Part shown: positions 16,592 through 26,949 of the stretch, one piece after another
How the letters are laid out: the number at the start of each line of letters is the position of its first letter
Position numbering within the stretch: position 1 is the stretch's first letter
Assembly: GCA_963781195.1 (NCBI GenBank)
Contig: CAWAEZ010000008.1
Location: forward strand, 744,001 to 808,000
Length of the DNA stretch: 64,000 nt
Direction of reading: 5' to 3'
DNA from: JAJPKK01 sp963781195
GTDB taxonomy: Bacteria > Pseudomonadota > Alphaproteobacteria > Rhizobiales > Xanthobacteraceae
Notes under the pieces: model-generated
Database searches by the model: none
Told to the model about the DNA's origin: nothing
What the model saw: only the letters and a program-made list of their open reading frames with translations
Program-made: the position numbers and the translations under genes

Positions 16592-18506
16592 ATGACGCCG
16601 GCACGCACCGAGAGGATCTCGCGCGCCGTCGAGGCGGGCATCGAACGCTGGCAGCGGACTGAAGATCGCGACGAGACGATCACTCCTTCCGCGGCGGCCG
16701 ATGACGTGGTGCGGCCGATGCCGCGTCGTGCAATTCGGCACGAATTCGACAATGCAGCCGTGGCGCTGCCGATGGCCCATCGCGTCACGTACCGGCCCGG
16801 CATTCTTTCTCCATTTCTGCGGCTGCTCGTTTGGATGAGGGTTTGCCTCCATTTCATTTGCGGCAACGCCATCGACACCCTGATGCGCCGCGATTCGCCG
16901 CAGAAGAGAGCCGTTCGACTGCGGCGCCTGTTCGAAGGCGCCGGAGGAAGCTTCGGCAAACTCGCCCAGCAGTTGGCGCAGCGCGCCGATCTCCTGCCGT
17001 ATGCGTATTGCACGGAATTGAGCAAGATGCTGGATCGGGCACCTGCCTTTCCGACGGCAGAAGCCATTGCGATCATCGAACAGGATCTCGGCAAGCGCCT
17101 GGGCGAGGTGTTCGAGATCTTCGATCCCGAGCCGATCGGCTCGACCGCGATCGCCTGCGTATTTCAGGCGAGGCTGCGTTCCGGCAAACCCGTGGCGGTG
17201 AAAGTCCGGCGGCCGGATATCGTGCGAAAGCTGTCCGCCGATCTTCGCGCGCTGGACTGGCTGCTGATCTCGGCGGAAGCGCTGACCATCATCCGGGCGG
17301 GGCTCACCCGGCGGTTCCGGTTGGAGCTCTGGAAGACCCTGATGGGTGAATTGAACTTCCGCGCCGAGGCCCGCTATACGGAGATGATCCGGCTTCGCAC
17401 GCACGAACACACCGACGTCATCACCACCCGCAAAGTGTATTTCGAATACAGCACCGAGCAGGTTCTGGTGAAGGAGTTTGCCTCGGGCATATGGATGTGG
17501 GAGCTGATTGCCGCGGTCGATCAGGATGACAAGGTTTTTCTGGCCAAGGCGGCATCCATGGGGATCGAGCCGAAGGCGCTCGCTTCGAAACTCCTGCGCG
17601 CCGTGCATCACGACGTTCTGGAGGAGCTGTTTTTCCACGCCGATCCTCACCCCGGCAACATCGTGGTGCAGCCCAACAACGGGCTTTGCTTCATCGACGT
17701 CGGCGCCATCGCTCGCTTCTCGACGGAGACGCGAAATGCTTGGCGCGAATTCCACCATCAACTGAGAAAAGAGGACGTTGGGCGGATGGTCAACGCCCTG
17801 ATCGCGCTCGCCGGACCGTTGCCGCCGATCGACGTCGACCGGTTCACCAAGGCGCTCGAGGGCATTTTCACCGACTGGGTGTTCGCCCTGAAAAGCCCGG
17901 ACGCGGAATGGTGGGAGCGGAGTTCCGCCACGAACTGGCTCAGATACATCGCCGTGGCGCAGGAATTCGGTGTTCCGGTCGCCCTGGAGACGATCCAGTT
18001 CTTTCGCGCGACGGTTCTCTACGAGTTCGATTGCCATTCGTCTGAACAAGGACGTCGACATCGCTCAAGAGTGGCAAGTCTACGCCAAGACGGCCGGTAA
18101 GGCGGCGCGGAAGCGTGCCCAGAAGTGGCTCAGCAAGCGGTACGGAGGACTGACGAAAATCGATTACCTCCGCGTCGAGCAAGCCGTCGACACCGCCAGC
18201 CAGTTTTTGTTCAAGATCCAGCGCAGTGCCGATATCCCGATTTTCCAATTCCGGAACATCGCCGGAAAAATTTCTTACGTCGCCTCGCTACTGTTGCGCG
18301 TAGGGTTCCTCGGCATCCTGGTGGGCGGCATCGCGGTGATCGTGGATCAGGTGGCGGCCCGGTTGTTCGGCTACACCATCGCTTGGTCTTCGACCATCGA
18401 CACGTTGCTGTCGTATCGGCTCGTGCAGTTCATCCTGTTGATCGTCGCGGTGGTCGTTGTTCGCAGGATCATCATTCGGTTGAACGATCCCGACATGACG
18501 CGTTGA
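16592..18506 (+). pseudogene. UbiB/ABC1-family atypical kinase, second copy, one frameshift
   Basis: This is a full-length paralogue of the kinase at 12832, about 637 residues when repaired, with the same order of motifs: K123-L-A-Q in place of KxGQ, PIGSTAIACVFQ, VAVKVRRPD, GELNFRAEA, HADPHPGNI, and IDVGAIA where the first copy has IDFGAVG. Two C-terminal membrane helices are present. The frame breaks after FFRATVLYE; removing one T of the TT at 18026-18027 continues SIAIRLNKDVD, which aligns with SIIMRLHKDID in the first copy. All catalytic motifs lie before the break. The insertion may be a sequencing error. The gene has its own upstream region with hairpins and 16-bp repeats, and is followed by an RND pump gene. 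Confidence 0.8.
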
Positions 18507-18778
18507 CCGCGCGCAAGGCCCGTCGCCGACCCCCGGAAGGGCAGGTGGAGTGAGATGATCGCGTGCGAAGACCGAGCGGGTCGCGACCGGATGTTTGAAG
18601 GCGGCGGCGATTCGACGGAGCGGCGCGGCGCTGCTTCGACTCCCGAAGATCCCTGGCCGTGCGCACCTCATGGTATTGAAGCCGTTGCTGGCTGAGCCTA
18701 TAGTCGTGGGCAATTCCATCGGCGGCGACGTGGGAAAGCGCGTCCCGGTCTGTCAATGATACGGGAGAAAGCGCGGGA

Positions 18779-21700
18779 ATGGCTTTCAACATTTCGGCTT
18801 GGTCGATCCGCCGCCCGCTTCCCTCCATCGTTCTCTCGATCATCCTCCTTGCACTCGGTTGGGCGAGCTACTTGAAGCTGCCGATCACGCGGATGCCGGC
18901 GACGGATATTCCCGTGATTTCGGTCGTGGTCACCCAATTCGGCGCGGGCCCATCGGAACTCGAGGTTCAGGTCACCAAGTACATCGAAGACGGTGTCTCC
19001 GGCGTCGAGGGCGTTCACCACATCGAATCGCGGATCACCGATGGGGTTTCGATCACGACCATCCTGTTCAGGCTCGACACGAACACCGATCGCGCGCTCA
19101 ACGACATCAAGGACGCGGTGACGCGGGTGCGGCCCAGTCTGCCCCAAAACATCGACGGAGAACCGCTGGTCCAGCGTGTGGATCTCGTCGATCTGCCGAT
19201 CGTTACCTATGCGGCGATCTCGCCGGGCAAGACCCCAGAACGACTGTCCTGGTTCGTGGACGACGTGGTGCAGCGCGCCCTTCAGGGCGTGCGCGGCGTC
19301 GGCCAGGTGGAGCGCATCGGCGGGGTCGATCGCGAAATCCTGGTGTCGCTCGACCCCGATCGGTTGCAGGCGGTCGGGCTGACGGCAGCCGACGTCAGCA
19401 AGCGGCTGCGCGGCACCAACGTGGATGTGGCGGGCGGCCGTGCGGAGATCGGCGGCCTGGACCAGGTGATTCGAACCCTGGCTGGAGCGAAGACCCTCAA
19501 CGCGCTGTCGGGGCTGATGATCGGGCTTCCTACCGGAAGTGAGATCCGCCTTCAGGATCTCGGCATCGTGACGGACACGGTCGCGACGCCGCGAACGTTC
19601 GCCAGATATAACGGCGACCCGATCGTTGCGTTCGGCATCTGGCGTGCGAAGGGGCAGAGCGACGTCGTCGTCGCCGCCGCGGTGCAGAAGAAGATCGACG
19701 AGATCAAGGAGCTGTATCCCGACGTCGAGCTCACGCCGATCGACAACTCGGTCGATTTCACGCTCGGCAATTACGATGCGGCCATTCATACGCTCATCGA
19801 GGGCGCGGCGTTGGCCGTCATCGTCGTCTTCCTGTTCCTCCGCGACATCCGGGCGACCATCATCGCGGCGGTGTCGCTGCCGCTTTCCATTTTTCCCGCC
19901 TTCTGGGCGCTCGACATTCTCGGGTTCTCGCTCAACCTCGTCAGTTTCCTCGCGATCACGCTCTCCACCGGCATTCTGGTCGACGACGCGATCGTCGAGA
20001 TCGAGAATATCGTGCGCCATATCCGGATGGGAAAGACGCCTTACCAAGCGGCGATCGATGCTGCCGACGAGATCGGTCTCGCGGTCATCGCCATCAGCCT
20101 GACCATCGTCGCGATGTTCGTGCCGGCAAGCTTCATGCCCGGCATCGCCGGCCAGTTCTTCAAGCAGTTCGGCATCACGGTGTCCGTGCAGGTGATGTTC
20201 TCCCTATTGGCCGCGCGGCTCATCACGCCGATGCTGGCCGCCTACTTCCTGCGCCACCATGCCATCGAGGAGAAACCACCGGGGCCGTTCCTGCGCACGT
20301 ATACACGGCTCGTGACGTGGTCGGTCCGGCATTACCTCATCACCGTCATGACGGGCCTGCTGCTGTTCGCGGCATCGATCTGGAGCCTGGGACTTCTCTC
20401 CAAGGGATTCCTTCCGGGCCAGGACAGCGCCCGCTCGCAGCTCGCCATCGAGTTGCCGCCCGGTTCGCGACTTTCCGACACCGAGCGCGTGACCGAGGAA
20501 ATCGTCAGGCGGCTGCGCGCGCGTCCGGAAATCAGAAGCGTGTTCGTCGACGGCGGCCGGGTGCCGAAGGGCGCAAAAGGAGATTCGGCTGGCCTCGCTC
20601 TACATCAATTACACGCCGAAAGGGGACCGCAAGATCTCGCAGCACGACCTCGAGATCGCGATTGGCCGTGAACTCGATGAGATGCCGGACCTGCGCTATT
20701 GGTTCCTGGACGACAACGGGCTGCGCGCGATCACCCTCGACGTGACCGGCGCCGACAGCACGACGGTAGCGACCGTCGCCGAAGAACTCGCAACCCAGAT
20801 GCGTCGGATCCCCCTGATCGCCGACGTGATCGCGCAGACTGCCCTGGAACGGCCGGAGCTCCGAATTCACCCGCGCACCGAATTGCTGGCGCGGCTGGGC
20901 GTCTCGACCGAAGGGCTGTCGGAGACGATCCGAGTGGCGACGATGGGCGACATCGGGCCGGCTCTCGCCCGGTTCGATGCCGGCGACCGCCTCGTGCCTG
21001 TTCGCGTCCAGCTCAACGAGAAGGCGCGAACCAACCTGCAGATCATCGAGCAGCTGCGTGTCCCGATGGCGCGCGGAGGCGGCGTTCCGCTCTTGGCGAT
21101 CGCGGACATCTCGCTCGACCAGGGACCGGTCAACATCGACCGGTCCGACCGCAACCGCCGCGCCGTCGTGGCCGCCGACCTCGTGGGCCAATCCTCCCTC
21201 GACGACGCCATGCGTGCGATCTACGACCTGCCGGTCATGAAGAGTCATCCCAAGAGCATAACCATCAGCAAGTCAGGCGATGCGGAAAACATGGCCGAGC
21301 TTTCCGACGGTTTTGCCAACGCCATGAAATATGGACTGATGATGGTGTACGCGGTGCTGGTGCTGCTGTTCGGCAGTTTCCTCCAGCCCGTGACCATTCT
21401 GTTCTCCCTGCCGCTGTCGATCGGGGGCGCGATCATCGCGCTGCTGCTCGGCGGCATGCAGCTCACGGTCCCGGTGTCGATCGGCATCCTGATGCTGATG
21501 GGGATCGTGACCAAGAACGCCATCATGCTGGTGGATTTTGCGATCGAGTCGATCCATGGCGGCATGCCGCGTGACGAGGCGATCATTGACGCAGGTAAGA
21601 AGCGCGCCCAGCCGATCATCATGACCACGATCGCGATGATCGCCGGCATGATTCCCAGCGCGCTGGCATTCGGCGCCGGCGGCGAGTTCCGGGCGCCGAT

Positions 21701-21875
21701 GGCAGTCGCCGTGATCGGAGGCTTGTTGTGCTCGACCGCGCTGTCGCTCGTCTTCGTGCCGGCGGTGTTCGTGCTCATGGACAATTTGCCGCGGGTTACG
21801 TCCAGGCTGTTTGCTCGCTTCCTGCGGAAAGCAGAGCCGCAGCACGCGATCGGCCCTACGTCCGACCTCTCGTAG
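18779..21875 (+). pseudogene. RND efflux pump permease, HAE family, one frameshift
   Basis: This is a proton-driven inner-membrane RND permease of about 1031 residues when repaired, with twelve expected membrane helices and two periplasmic loops. Proton-relay Asp residues are visible in TGILVDDAIVEIEN (helix 4). The matching halves and the ending TALSLVFVPAVFVLMD are typical of the AcrB/MexB type. The frame breaks in the second periplasmic half: VPKGAK is followed in the next frame by EIRLASLYINYTPKG; removing one A from the AAAA at 20575-20578 restores it. No adaptor (membrane-fusion) or outer-membrane gene is adjacent, so it must share partners coded elsewhere. GGGAGAAAG precedes the start. 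Confidence 0.85.
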
Positions 21876-21947
21876 CTGTCGGCCGACTTTTTGATCGAGA
21901 GAACTCGACCGCGTGGCCACCCCGGACCGTGGAGACGTTTGTCGCTT

Positions 21948-22625
21948 TCACCACACCAGGGGGATCAGTCGATATGGGACGCGCGCCATGTAGGCGCCGT
22001 ACCCCGCGAGACCGTTCCGAAGCGCTTTTTCCTCGTACTGGATACGGATGCCGAGCAGGACAACCAGAACGAGCGTCGCCGCCAGTCCCCACCAGGCGCC
22101 GAGCAGCAGCGCCGTGCCGACAAAAAAGAGAATCGTGCCGCTGTAGAGCGGATGGCGGACGAACCGATAGGGGCCGGTCGTGATGACCGACTGGCCGCGG
22201 TCTTCCTGGATTTTGACGACGGGTGCTGCGAAGGTGTTCTCGGACAGGGTCCGGACACAGATCCACATCGACAGCAGAAGAATGATCTCCCCGATCGCCT
22301 GCACCCAGCCCGGAACCGCGGACCATTCGAAGCGAACGGCGTCGAGAGCCATCACGGCGAGCGCGCCGAACATGGCGATGATGAAGATCGTCAGCAGGAT
22401 TCGATCGGCCGCCGTCTGACGGGTCTGGATCGGGGGGGCGAGCCGTTCCGCCAGAAGCGCGGGATCACGCCGCGCGAGCCACCCGCCGCAGATGAGAAAC
22501 AGGACAGCCATCTCTGCGAGGAACATCCAGGCGCGGGGCCAGGCGAGTGTTCCCGCCGCAACGAACAGGGTCGCCGCCATGACGCCGCACCAGATCAAAG
22601 TGTGCGCAATCAGCCGGGCGACCAT
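21948..22625 (-). CDS. Isoprenylcysteine methyltransferase-type membrane methyltransferase
   Basis: This 225-residue integral membrane protein has about six helices. Its C-terminal half carries the ICMT/PEMT-type motif GPYRFVRHPLYSGTILFF and a late YEEKAL, which form the SAM-binding site in this family. Bacterial members methylate lipids or small molecules; the substrate here is unknown. The start at 22625 is supported by GGAGGAGTC right before the ATG. The frame is open further upstream, but that part does not look coding. It converges with the RND gene. Confidence 0.85.
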   Translation of the reverse strand: MVARLIAHTLIWCGVMAATLFVAAGTLAWPRAWMFLAEMAVLFLICGGWLARRDPALLAERLAPPIQTRQTAADRILLTIFIIAMFGALAVMALDAVRFEWSAVPGWVQAIGEIILLLSMWICVRTLSENTFAAPVVKIQEDRGQSVITTGPYRFVRHPLYSGTILFFVGTALLLGAWWGLAATLVLVVLLGIRIQYEEKALRNGLAGYGAYMARVPYRLIPLVW

Positions 22626-23230
22626 GACTCCTCCGACGCTGTCGTTGTCAGTTTTGGGATCGTCGCACACGCTTCCTACGCGGGCGATGAAGGTTTTGGC
22701 GAGCGTCTGGCCTGATCTTGGATTTTGCATCCCTTCAACCTCCGCTTGCAGGCCTTGCTTGGACCAGATCCGGCTTCTGGAACCTTTGGAGGGAATTGAG
22801 GGAAAAAGGTTCACGCATTTGGTCTGCGAGCACCATCCCACGGCGAGTTCCAAGAATGTCGCCTGCTTGCTGGCGCCGATGACCTCAGACGTCCCGGCGA
22901 CGAAAAATGCGATGCGGATACGGGGCCATGGCCGCGTATTCGTTTTGGACGCCCCCTCGATTTGATGTCATACTGCTGGCATATTTCTCGGGGCCGATGA
23001 TCGCTATCTATCACGAATTCCAGCCGTTCGCGGCCCCGCTCATGCGGTGCCGATGGCGTTGGCCGGCCTCGAAACGGGAGTCGCTCTATTTGGGCGACTT
23101 CAAGTGAACCCGACGGCAGAGCTCGCCAACTAATCGATCGGATGTCGAAGTGACGTATCGCTCGTAACCTTGACAGTCCGCGGATTTCTTCTGGCGCCGG
23201 ACATGCCGGTCGACCTGGGGCGAAGGTTTA
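22626..23230. other. Divergent intergenic region, ICMT-like and P450 genes
   Basis: This 605-base region, the longest gene-free stretch in the window, lies between divergent genes. I found no supported ORF, tRNA or repeat; frames here lack ribosome sites and homology. It may hold regulated promoters or a small RNA that cannot be seen by eye. Confidence 0.45.
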
Positions 23231-24676
23231 GTGGACATGAATATCTCGATAGCAAACACGCCATCGAATACGCGGCCTGTCGGCTCCGCGCACGGCATAT
23301 GGCCAAAGCTCGCCGCGTTACACAACTCGGGAAATCCGCTTGGTTTGCTGCTGCAGATGGCGCGCTATCACGATGGCTGCATTCCGCTCCGGATGCAGTC
23401 GCAGCGCGTCCTCTTGCTCACCGAGGTCGAATACTTTCGCCACGTGCTGCAAACCAATAGCCGGAACTACAACAAGTATCTCGACGGAATGACGCCGATC
23501 TTCGGTTCTTCGATGATCACGATGGACGGGGCGCTGTGGCAGAAGATGCGCGCCATCCAGCAGCCGGCCTTTCATCCGGACATGATGAGCGAATACGTTC
23601 CCTATTTCCTCGCCTCCATTGCCAAGAGAAGCAATATATGGGCGGAGCGTTCCCCTTCGAACGCACCCATCGACATCTGTGCGGAGACATGGGCGCTGGC
23701 CGCCGACATGACGTGCAAGGCACTTTTCGACCGCGACACGCCTTTCAATCCGTATTTTGTATTCAAAGCGGTCAGGGCATTCACCGACGTCACCAATCAC
23801 AAGCCGCTCGATACGGCGTCTGCCGCGGGCGTCGCTTATGACGGCGAGGTCGCTCAGGCGGCCGCCCTCTGGGCGGCCTTGCCGGACAGCATACTCGGCG
23901 TTGCTCCGTTTCAGGGGCGCGATCAAACTCTGCTGAATTTCATCGAAGCGGCCGCGGCGGACGCCGCGATCCCCGAATTCGATCGCAACCAGGTCCTCGA
24001 CGAGATCAAGCAATATATATGGGCCGGCACTGAGACCACGGCGCTCTTGCTCGCCTGGGCGCTGTACCTCACGGCCACGAACCCCGAGGTCGCCAACCGG
24101 ATCCGGCATGAAGGACGTGAAGTCTACGGAGATCGGGAACCCGGTCTGAACGACTACTTGAAACTCGTCTACACGCGGAACGTCATCCAGGAAACCATGC
24201 GGATGTATCCGCCCATCTGGTCTCTGGCGCGTACAGCCGAGGCCGCAGACGTCATCGGCCGCCATGCGATCGAACCGGGCGATACCATCGTGTTGTGCAC
24301 CTACATGGCGCACCACGATCCCCGATATTGGGAACACCCGAGCCGTTTCGATCCCGAACGCTTCACCGTGGAACGTGCCAAAGGCCGGCCGTCTTATAGC
24401 TACCTTCCATTCGGCGCCGGTAAGCGCGCTTGCATCGGCAGCGCGATGAGCCAGATCGAAGCCGTTCTCGCGCTGTCCCTCTTCCTGCGAGATTTCGAGT
24501 TCGAATATGCCCGCGACGAGGCGCCTCGGATCAATCTGACGGTGACGCTGTCGCCCAAGGGTGGGCTGCCACTGCGGATCAGCCGGCGGGAACGGAGGGC
24601 AGCGCCTGGTGTAGCGGCGGAGCGCATGTCCCGCGAGCGGCAGCGCGTGCCCGACGAGCCGTCCGCCGGCCCCTGA
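23231..24676 (+). CDS. Cytochrome P450
   Basis: This soluble P450 mono-oxygenase has about 481 residues and no N-terminal membrane anchor. It shows the oxygen-binding I-helix motif AGTETT, the ExxR motif ETMR followed by YPPIW, the PERF motif, and the heme-binding loop FGAGKRACIG with the thiolate Cys. The class resembles fatty-acid hydroxylases (CYP4/CYP102 style), which fits the acyltransferase gene 14 bases downstream and acpXL nearby. No ferredoxin or reductase gene is close. The start is GTG 23231 or, with better spacing to CGAAGG, ATG 23237. The last 30 residues are polar and probably disordered. Confidence 0.92.
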   Translation: MDMNISIANTPSNTRPVGSAHGIWPKLAALHNSGNPLGLLLQMARYHDGCIPLRMQSQRVLLLTEVEYFRHVLQTNSRNYNKYLDGMTPIFGSSMITMDGALWQKMRAIQQPAFHPDMMSEYVPYFLASIAKRSNIWAERSPSNAPIDICAETWALAADMTCKALFDRDTPFNPYFVFKAVRAFTDVTNHKPLDTASAAGVAYDGEVAQAAALWAALPDSILGVAPFQGRDQTLLNFIEAAAADAAIPEFDRNQVLDEIKQYIWAGTETTALLLAWALYLTATNPEVANRIRHEGREVYGDREPGLNDYLKLVYTRNVIQETMRMYPPIWSLARTAEAADVIGRHAIEPGDTIVLCTYMAHHDPRYWEHPSRFDPERFTVERAKGRPSYSYLPFGAGKRACIGSAMSQIEAVLALSLFLRDFEFEYARDEAPRINLTVTLSPKGGLPLRISRRERRAAPGVAAERMSRERQRVPDEPSAGP

Positions 24677-24690
24677 GCCGCTCATACGGA

Positions 24691-26430
24691 ATGAGCATAT
24701 CACCTGCTCGCCTTCGTCGAACCCGGATCAAAGTCATGTCCTCCTCAGAATCTCGCAACGCCGCCGGCATGGTCGCTGAAAGCGCCGCGCCGGACCCACG
24801 CGCCGACGAGCGGAGCGGGGACAATCGTGGCGTGGTGGAACGCACGCTCGACGAAATGTTGACGTCGGGAACTCGGGCGCCTTCGCGATGGATGACGCTG
24901 GCGCGCCGCATGCTTTCGTTCGACACGCTCGACAACGTTTTGGCCACGGTCGGAACCGGTGAGCGTTCTGAACGCCTGGCGGCGCTCGCCCGGGCATTCG
25001 ACATCACTTACGTATTCAATGGTCTCGAGAACCTCGACAACATCGGCGACCGGCCTGTCATCGTTTTCGGAAACCACCCCATCGGCAGCGGCAACGTGAT
25101 CGGCATTTGCCTTCTGCTGGCGCGCCGCTTTACCGATCACCGAATCATCGGGCACCGCTTCATGAAGTTCATACCTTCGTTGGCGGACAAGATGATTCCT
25201 GTCGATCCCTTCCGCAGCGCGTCCTCGATGAATCTCGAGGCGCTCGTCAAGTTGCGTCGCGAGTTCGGAACGCAATATCAGGCACTCGGTCTGTTTCCCG
25301 CCGGAAATTCTTCGCAACTGAAGATGTCCGGGATCATCTCCGATCGGCGCTGGTCGGATGCTTTCATGCGCATCGCCCGCCACCACGATGCCCTGCTGGT
25401 TCCCGTGTGGTTTTCCGGGCGCAACCGGCTCCGCTATTACGTGGCATCGAAGGTGCGGGCCGAACTCGGGTTCCTGGCCTTGCCGGCCGAATTTCTTCGG
25501 CTGCGCGGCAAGTCGATCACCGTGAATGTGGGCAAACCGATCTCGCCGGATCTGTTGGGTTCCATTTCCGAGCGAGATGCACGCCTGAGCTTTCTTCGCG
25601 CGAGTGTCTACGAACTCGCGCCCAAGCGCGCGGCTGCGGCGGCCGCGACGCATGGAAATCGCAAATCGACAGCGACCAAAGTCGTGGTGCCGGACCGACG
25701 CGCGGTCGATCACATTCCGCTCGACGAGCATCTGGAGTTGCGCTTCTTTACCGGCGCCGAGGCCAGGAAACTTCAAGATTTCGGGGATATTGCAGAGGAC
25801 GACCTTTGCGACGCGACCGTGCATGTGGCGCTCACGCCGCGTGAGCGGTTTTCGCCTTTCGCCCGCTGGCAGCTGTTGGACTGGGGACAATTGACCCCGC
25901 GAGACCTCGAAGGCCTGTCCCCGATTCTGCGAACATTCCGATTGCCGGACCGATTGCCGAGTGACGGCGCCCCCGCGTCACGTACTTGCATGGAAATCGT
26001 CGCTTTTCGCCCCGGCGATCATTTCCAAAACCGGGTTTCGTTGCGGCAAATGCGGAATGCGTTGCGCCAATCTGCGACGCGGTCGGACAGGACCACCGAT
26101 TTGGTCGGCCTCGTGTCGCCGTTGGAGACCAGTGTCACGCTGGCCGGGCTCCAATTCGCGATGCTGCAGAAGTCCCGAGGTGACGCGGCATTGCTGTGCG
26201 GCAGCGCAAAGCGGAACCTGATCGCGGCGCCGGAGCATCATGATTGGAGACCGCACCCCGAGATGATCCGCTCCGATGATCCTCACATACGACGCCAGGT
26301 GAGGTCGATGGATCCTGTGCTCCGGGCGTGTCGCGCAATCGGCGTCAGGTTCGGGGCCGCCGGCCTCAGCATCGATGCCGCGCCGCGTCCCTGCATTCTC
26401 GGCAGGCTGACGGTGAGGCCGCGGTCCTAG
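24691..26430 (+). CDS. PlsC/OlsF-type acyltransferase, two-part protein
   Basis: This protein of about 579 residues has a central lysophospholipid-acyltransferase-like domain: VIVFGNHPIGSGN (the HX4D-equivalent block), GLFPAGNSSQLKMSG and LLVPVWFSGRNRLRYY. This wording is closest by eye to the acyltransferase half of OlsF, which makes ornithine lipids. The C-terminal 230 residues (from IPLDEHLELRFF) do not match a family I know with certainty; they may be a second, GNAT-like domain as in OlsF but in reversed order. The start is uncertain between 24691 and 24736. It is very likely co-transcribed with the P450 gene. A role in making or modifying a membrane lipid is inferred. Confidence 0.75.
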   Translation: MSISPARLRRTRIKVMSSSESRNAAGMVAESAAPDPRADERSGDNRGVVERTLDEMLTSGTRAPSRWMTLARRMLSFDTLDNVLATVGTGERSERLAALARAFDITYVFNGLENLDNIGDRPVIVFGNHPIGSGNVIGICLLLARRFTDHRIIGHRFMKFIPSLADKMIPVDPFRSASSMNLEALVKLRREFGTQYQALGLFPAGNSSQLKMSGIISDRRWSDAFMRIARHHDALLVPVWFSGRNRLRYYVASKVRAELGFLALPAEFLRLRGKSITVNVGKPISPDLLGSISERDARLSFLRASVYELAPKRAAAAAATHGNRKSTATKVVVPDRRAVDHIPLDEHLELRFFTGAEARKLQDFGDIAEDDLCDATVHVALTPRERFSPFARWQLLDWGQLTPRDLEGLSPILRTFRLPDRLPSDGAPASRTCMEIVAFRPGDHFQNRVSLRQMRNALRQSATRSDRTTDLVGLVSPLETSVTLAGLQFAMLQKSRGDAALLCGSAKRNLIAAPEHHDWRPHPEMIRSDDPHIRRQVRSMDPVLRACRAIGVRFGAAGLSIDAAPRPCILGRLTVRPRS

Positions 26431-26530
26431 TCAGGGGATGCGCGCGATGCCCAGGCGGGAGTTCGACGGCTGCACTCGGGATGGGCAATCGCCGCCCGGA
26501 TTTTAGACGATCGAAACGCGCCTGCCGTTC

Positions 26531-26555
26531 GCCGTGCGATCAATGACCGCACGGC
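26531..26555 (-). terminator. Hairpin after acpXL
   Basis: An 8-bp stem GCCGTGCG/CGCACGGC with a 9-base loop begins 4 bases after the acpXL stop on the minus strand. It has no T-tract and is a possible terminator. Confidence 0.4.
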
Positions 26556-26559
26556 GGGG

Positions 26560-26841
26560 CTACGCGTTCTTCGTCGCCATGAGACGATCGATGCTGCCGC
26601 AGAGATTGTCGAGGACGAAATACTGTTCAGTCGCCGCCTTGCCTTCGTTGACCTCCTGGGTCCATTGCTCGAGTGGCAACTTGATGCCGAAAGCCTTGTC
26701 GATGGCGAAGGCGACGTCGAGAAAATCGAGGCTGTCGATCCCGAGATCGTTGATCGCATGACTCTCGGGCTTGATGTTGTCGCGCGGGATATCGCAGGTC
26801 TCCGAGATGATGTTGGCCACCGTGTCGAAGGTCGTAGGCAT
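26560..26841 (-). CDS. acpXL: Acyl carrier protein AcpXL
   Basis: This 93-residue acyl carrier protein carries the phosphopantetheine attachment Ser in LGIDSLDFLD. It matches rhizobial AcpXL and not the housekeeping AcpP: PTTFDTVANIISET, IKPESHAINDLGIDS, IKLPLEQWTQEVNEGKA and EQYFVLDNLC are all AcpXL wording, and it is longer than AcpP (about 78). AcpXL carries the C28 hydroxy acyl chain that LpxXL adds to lipid A. In rhizobia it normally heads an operon with fabZXL, fabF1/2XL, an alcohol dehydrogenase and lpxXL; none of these is here, though a FabF-XL fragment lies at 8.2-8.4 kb. The neighbours are a P450 and an acyltransferase, converging from the left. Confidence 0.9.
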   Translation of the reverse strand: MPTTFDTVANIISETCDIPRDNIKPESHAINDLGIDSLDFLDVAFAIDKAFGIKLPLEQWTQEVNEGKAATEQYFVLDNLCGSIDRLMATKNA

Positions 26842-26949
26842 GGCAAAATTCCCTGAAGATCCGGTTTGCACCGGATCGTACATGTCTTGAGGCCGATCCG
26901 AAACATGCGCGGGGTACGGACCGGCCCTTGAACGACGTAGATCGCCGCT

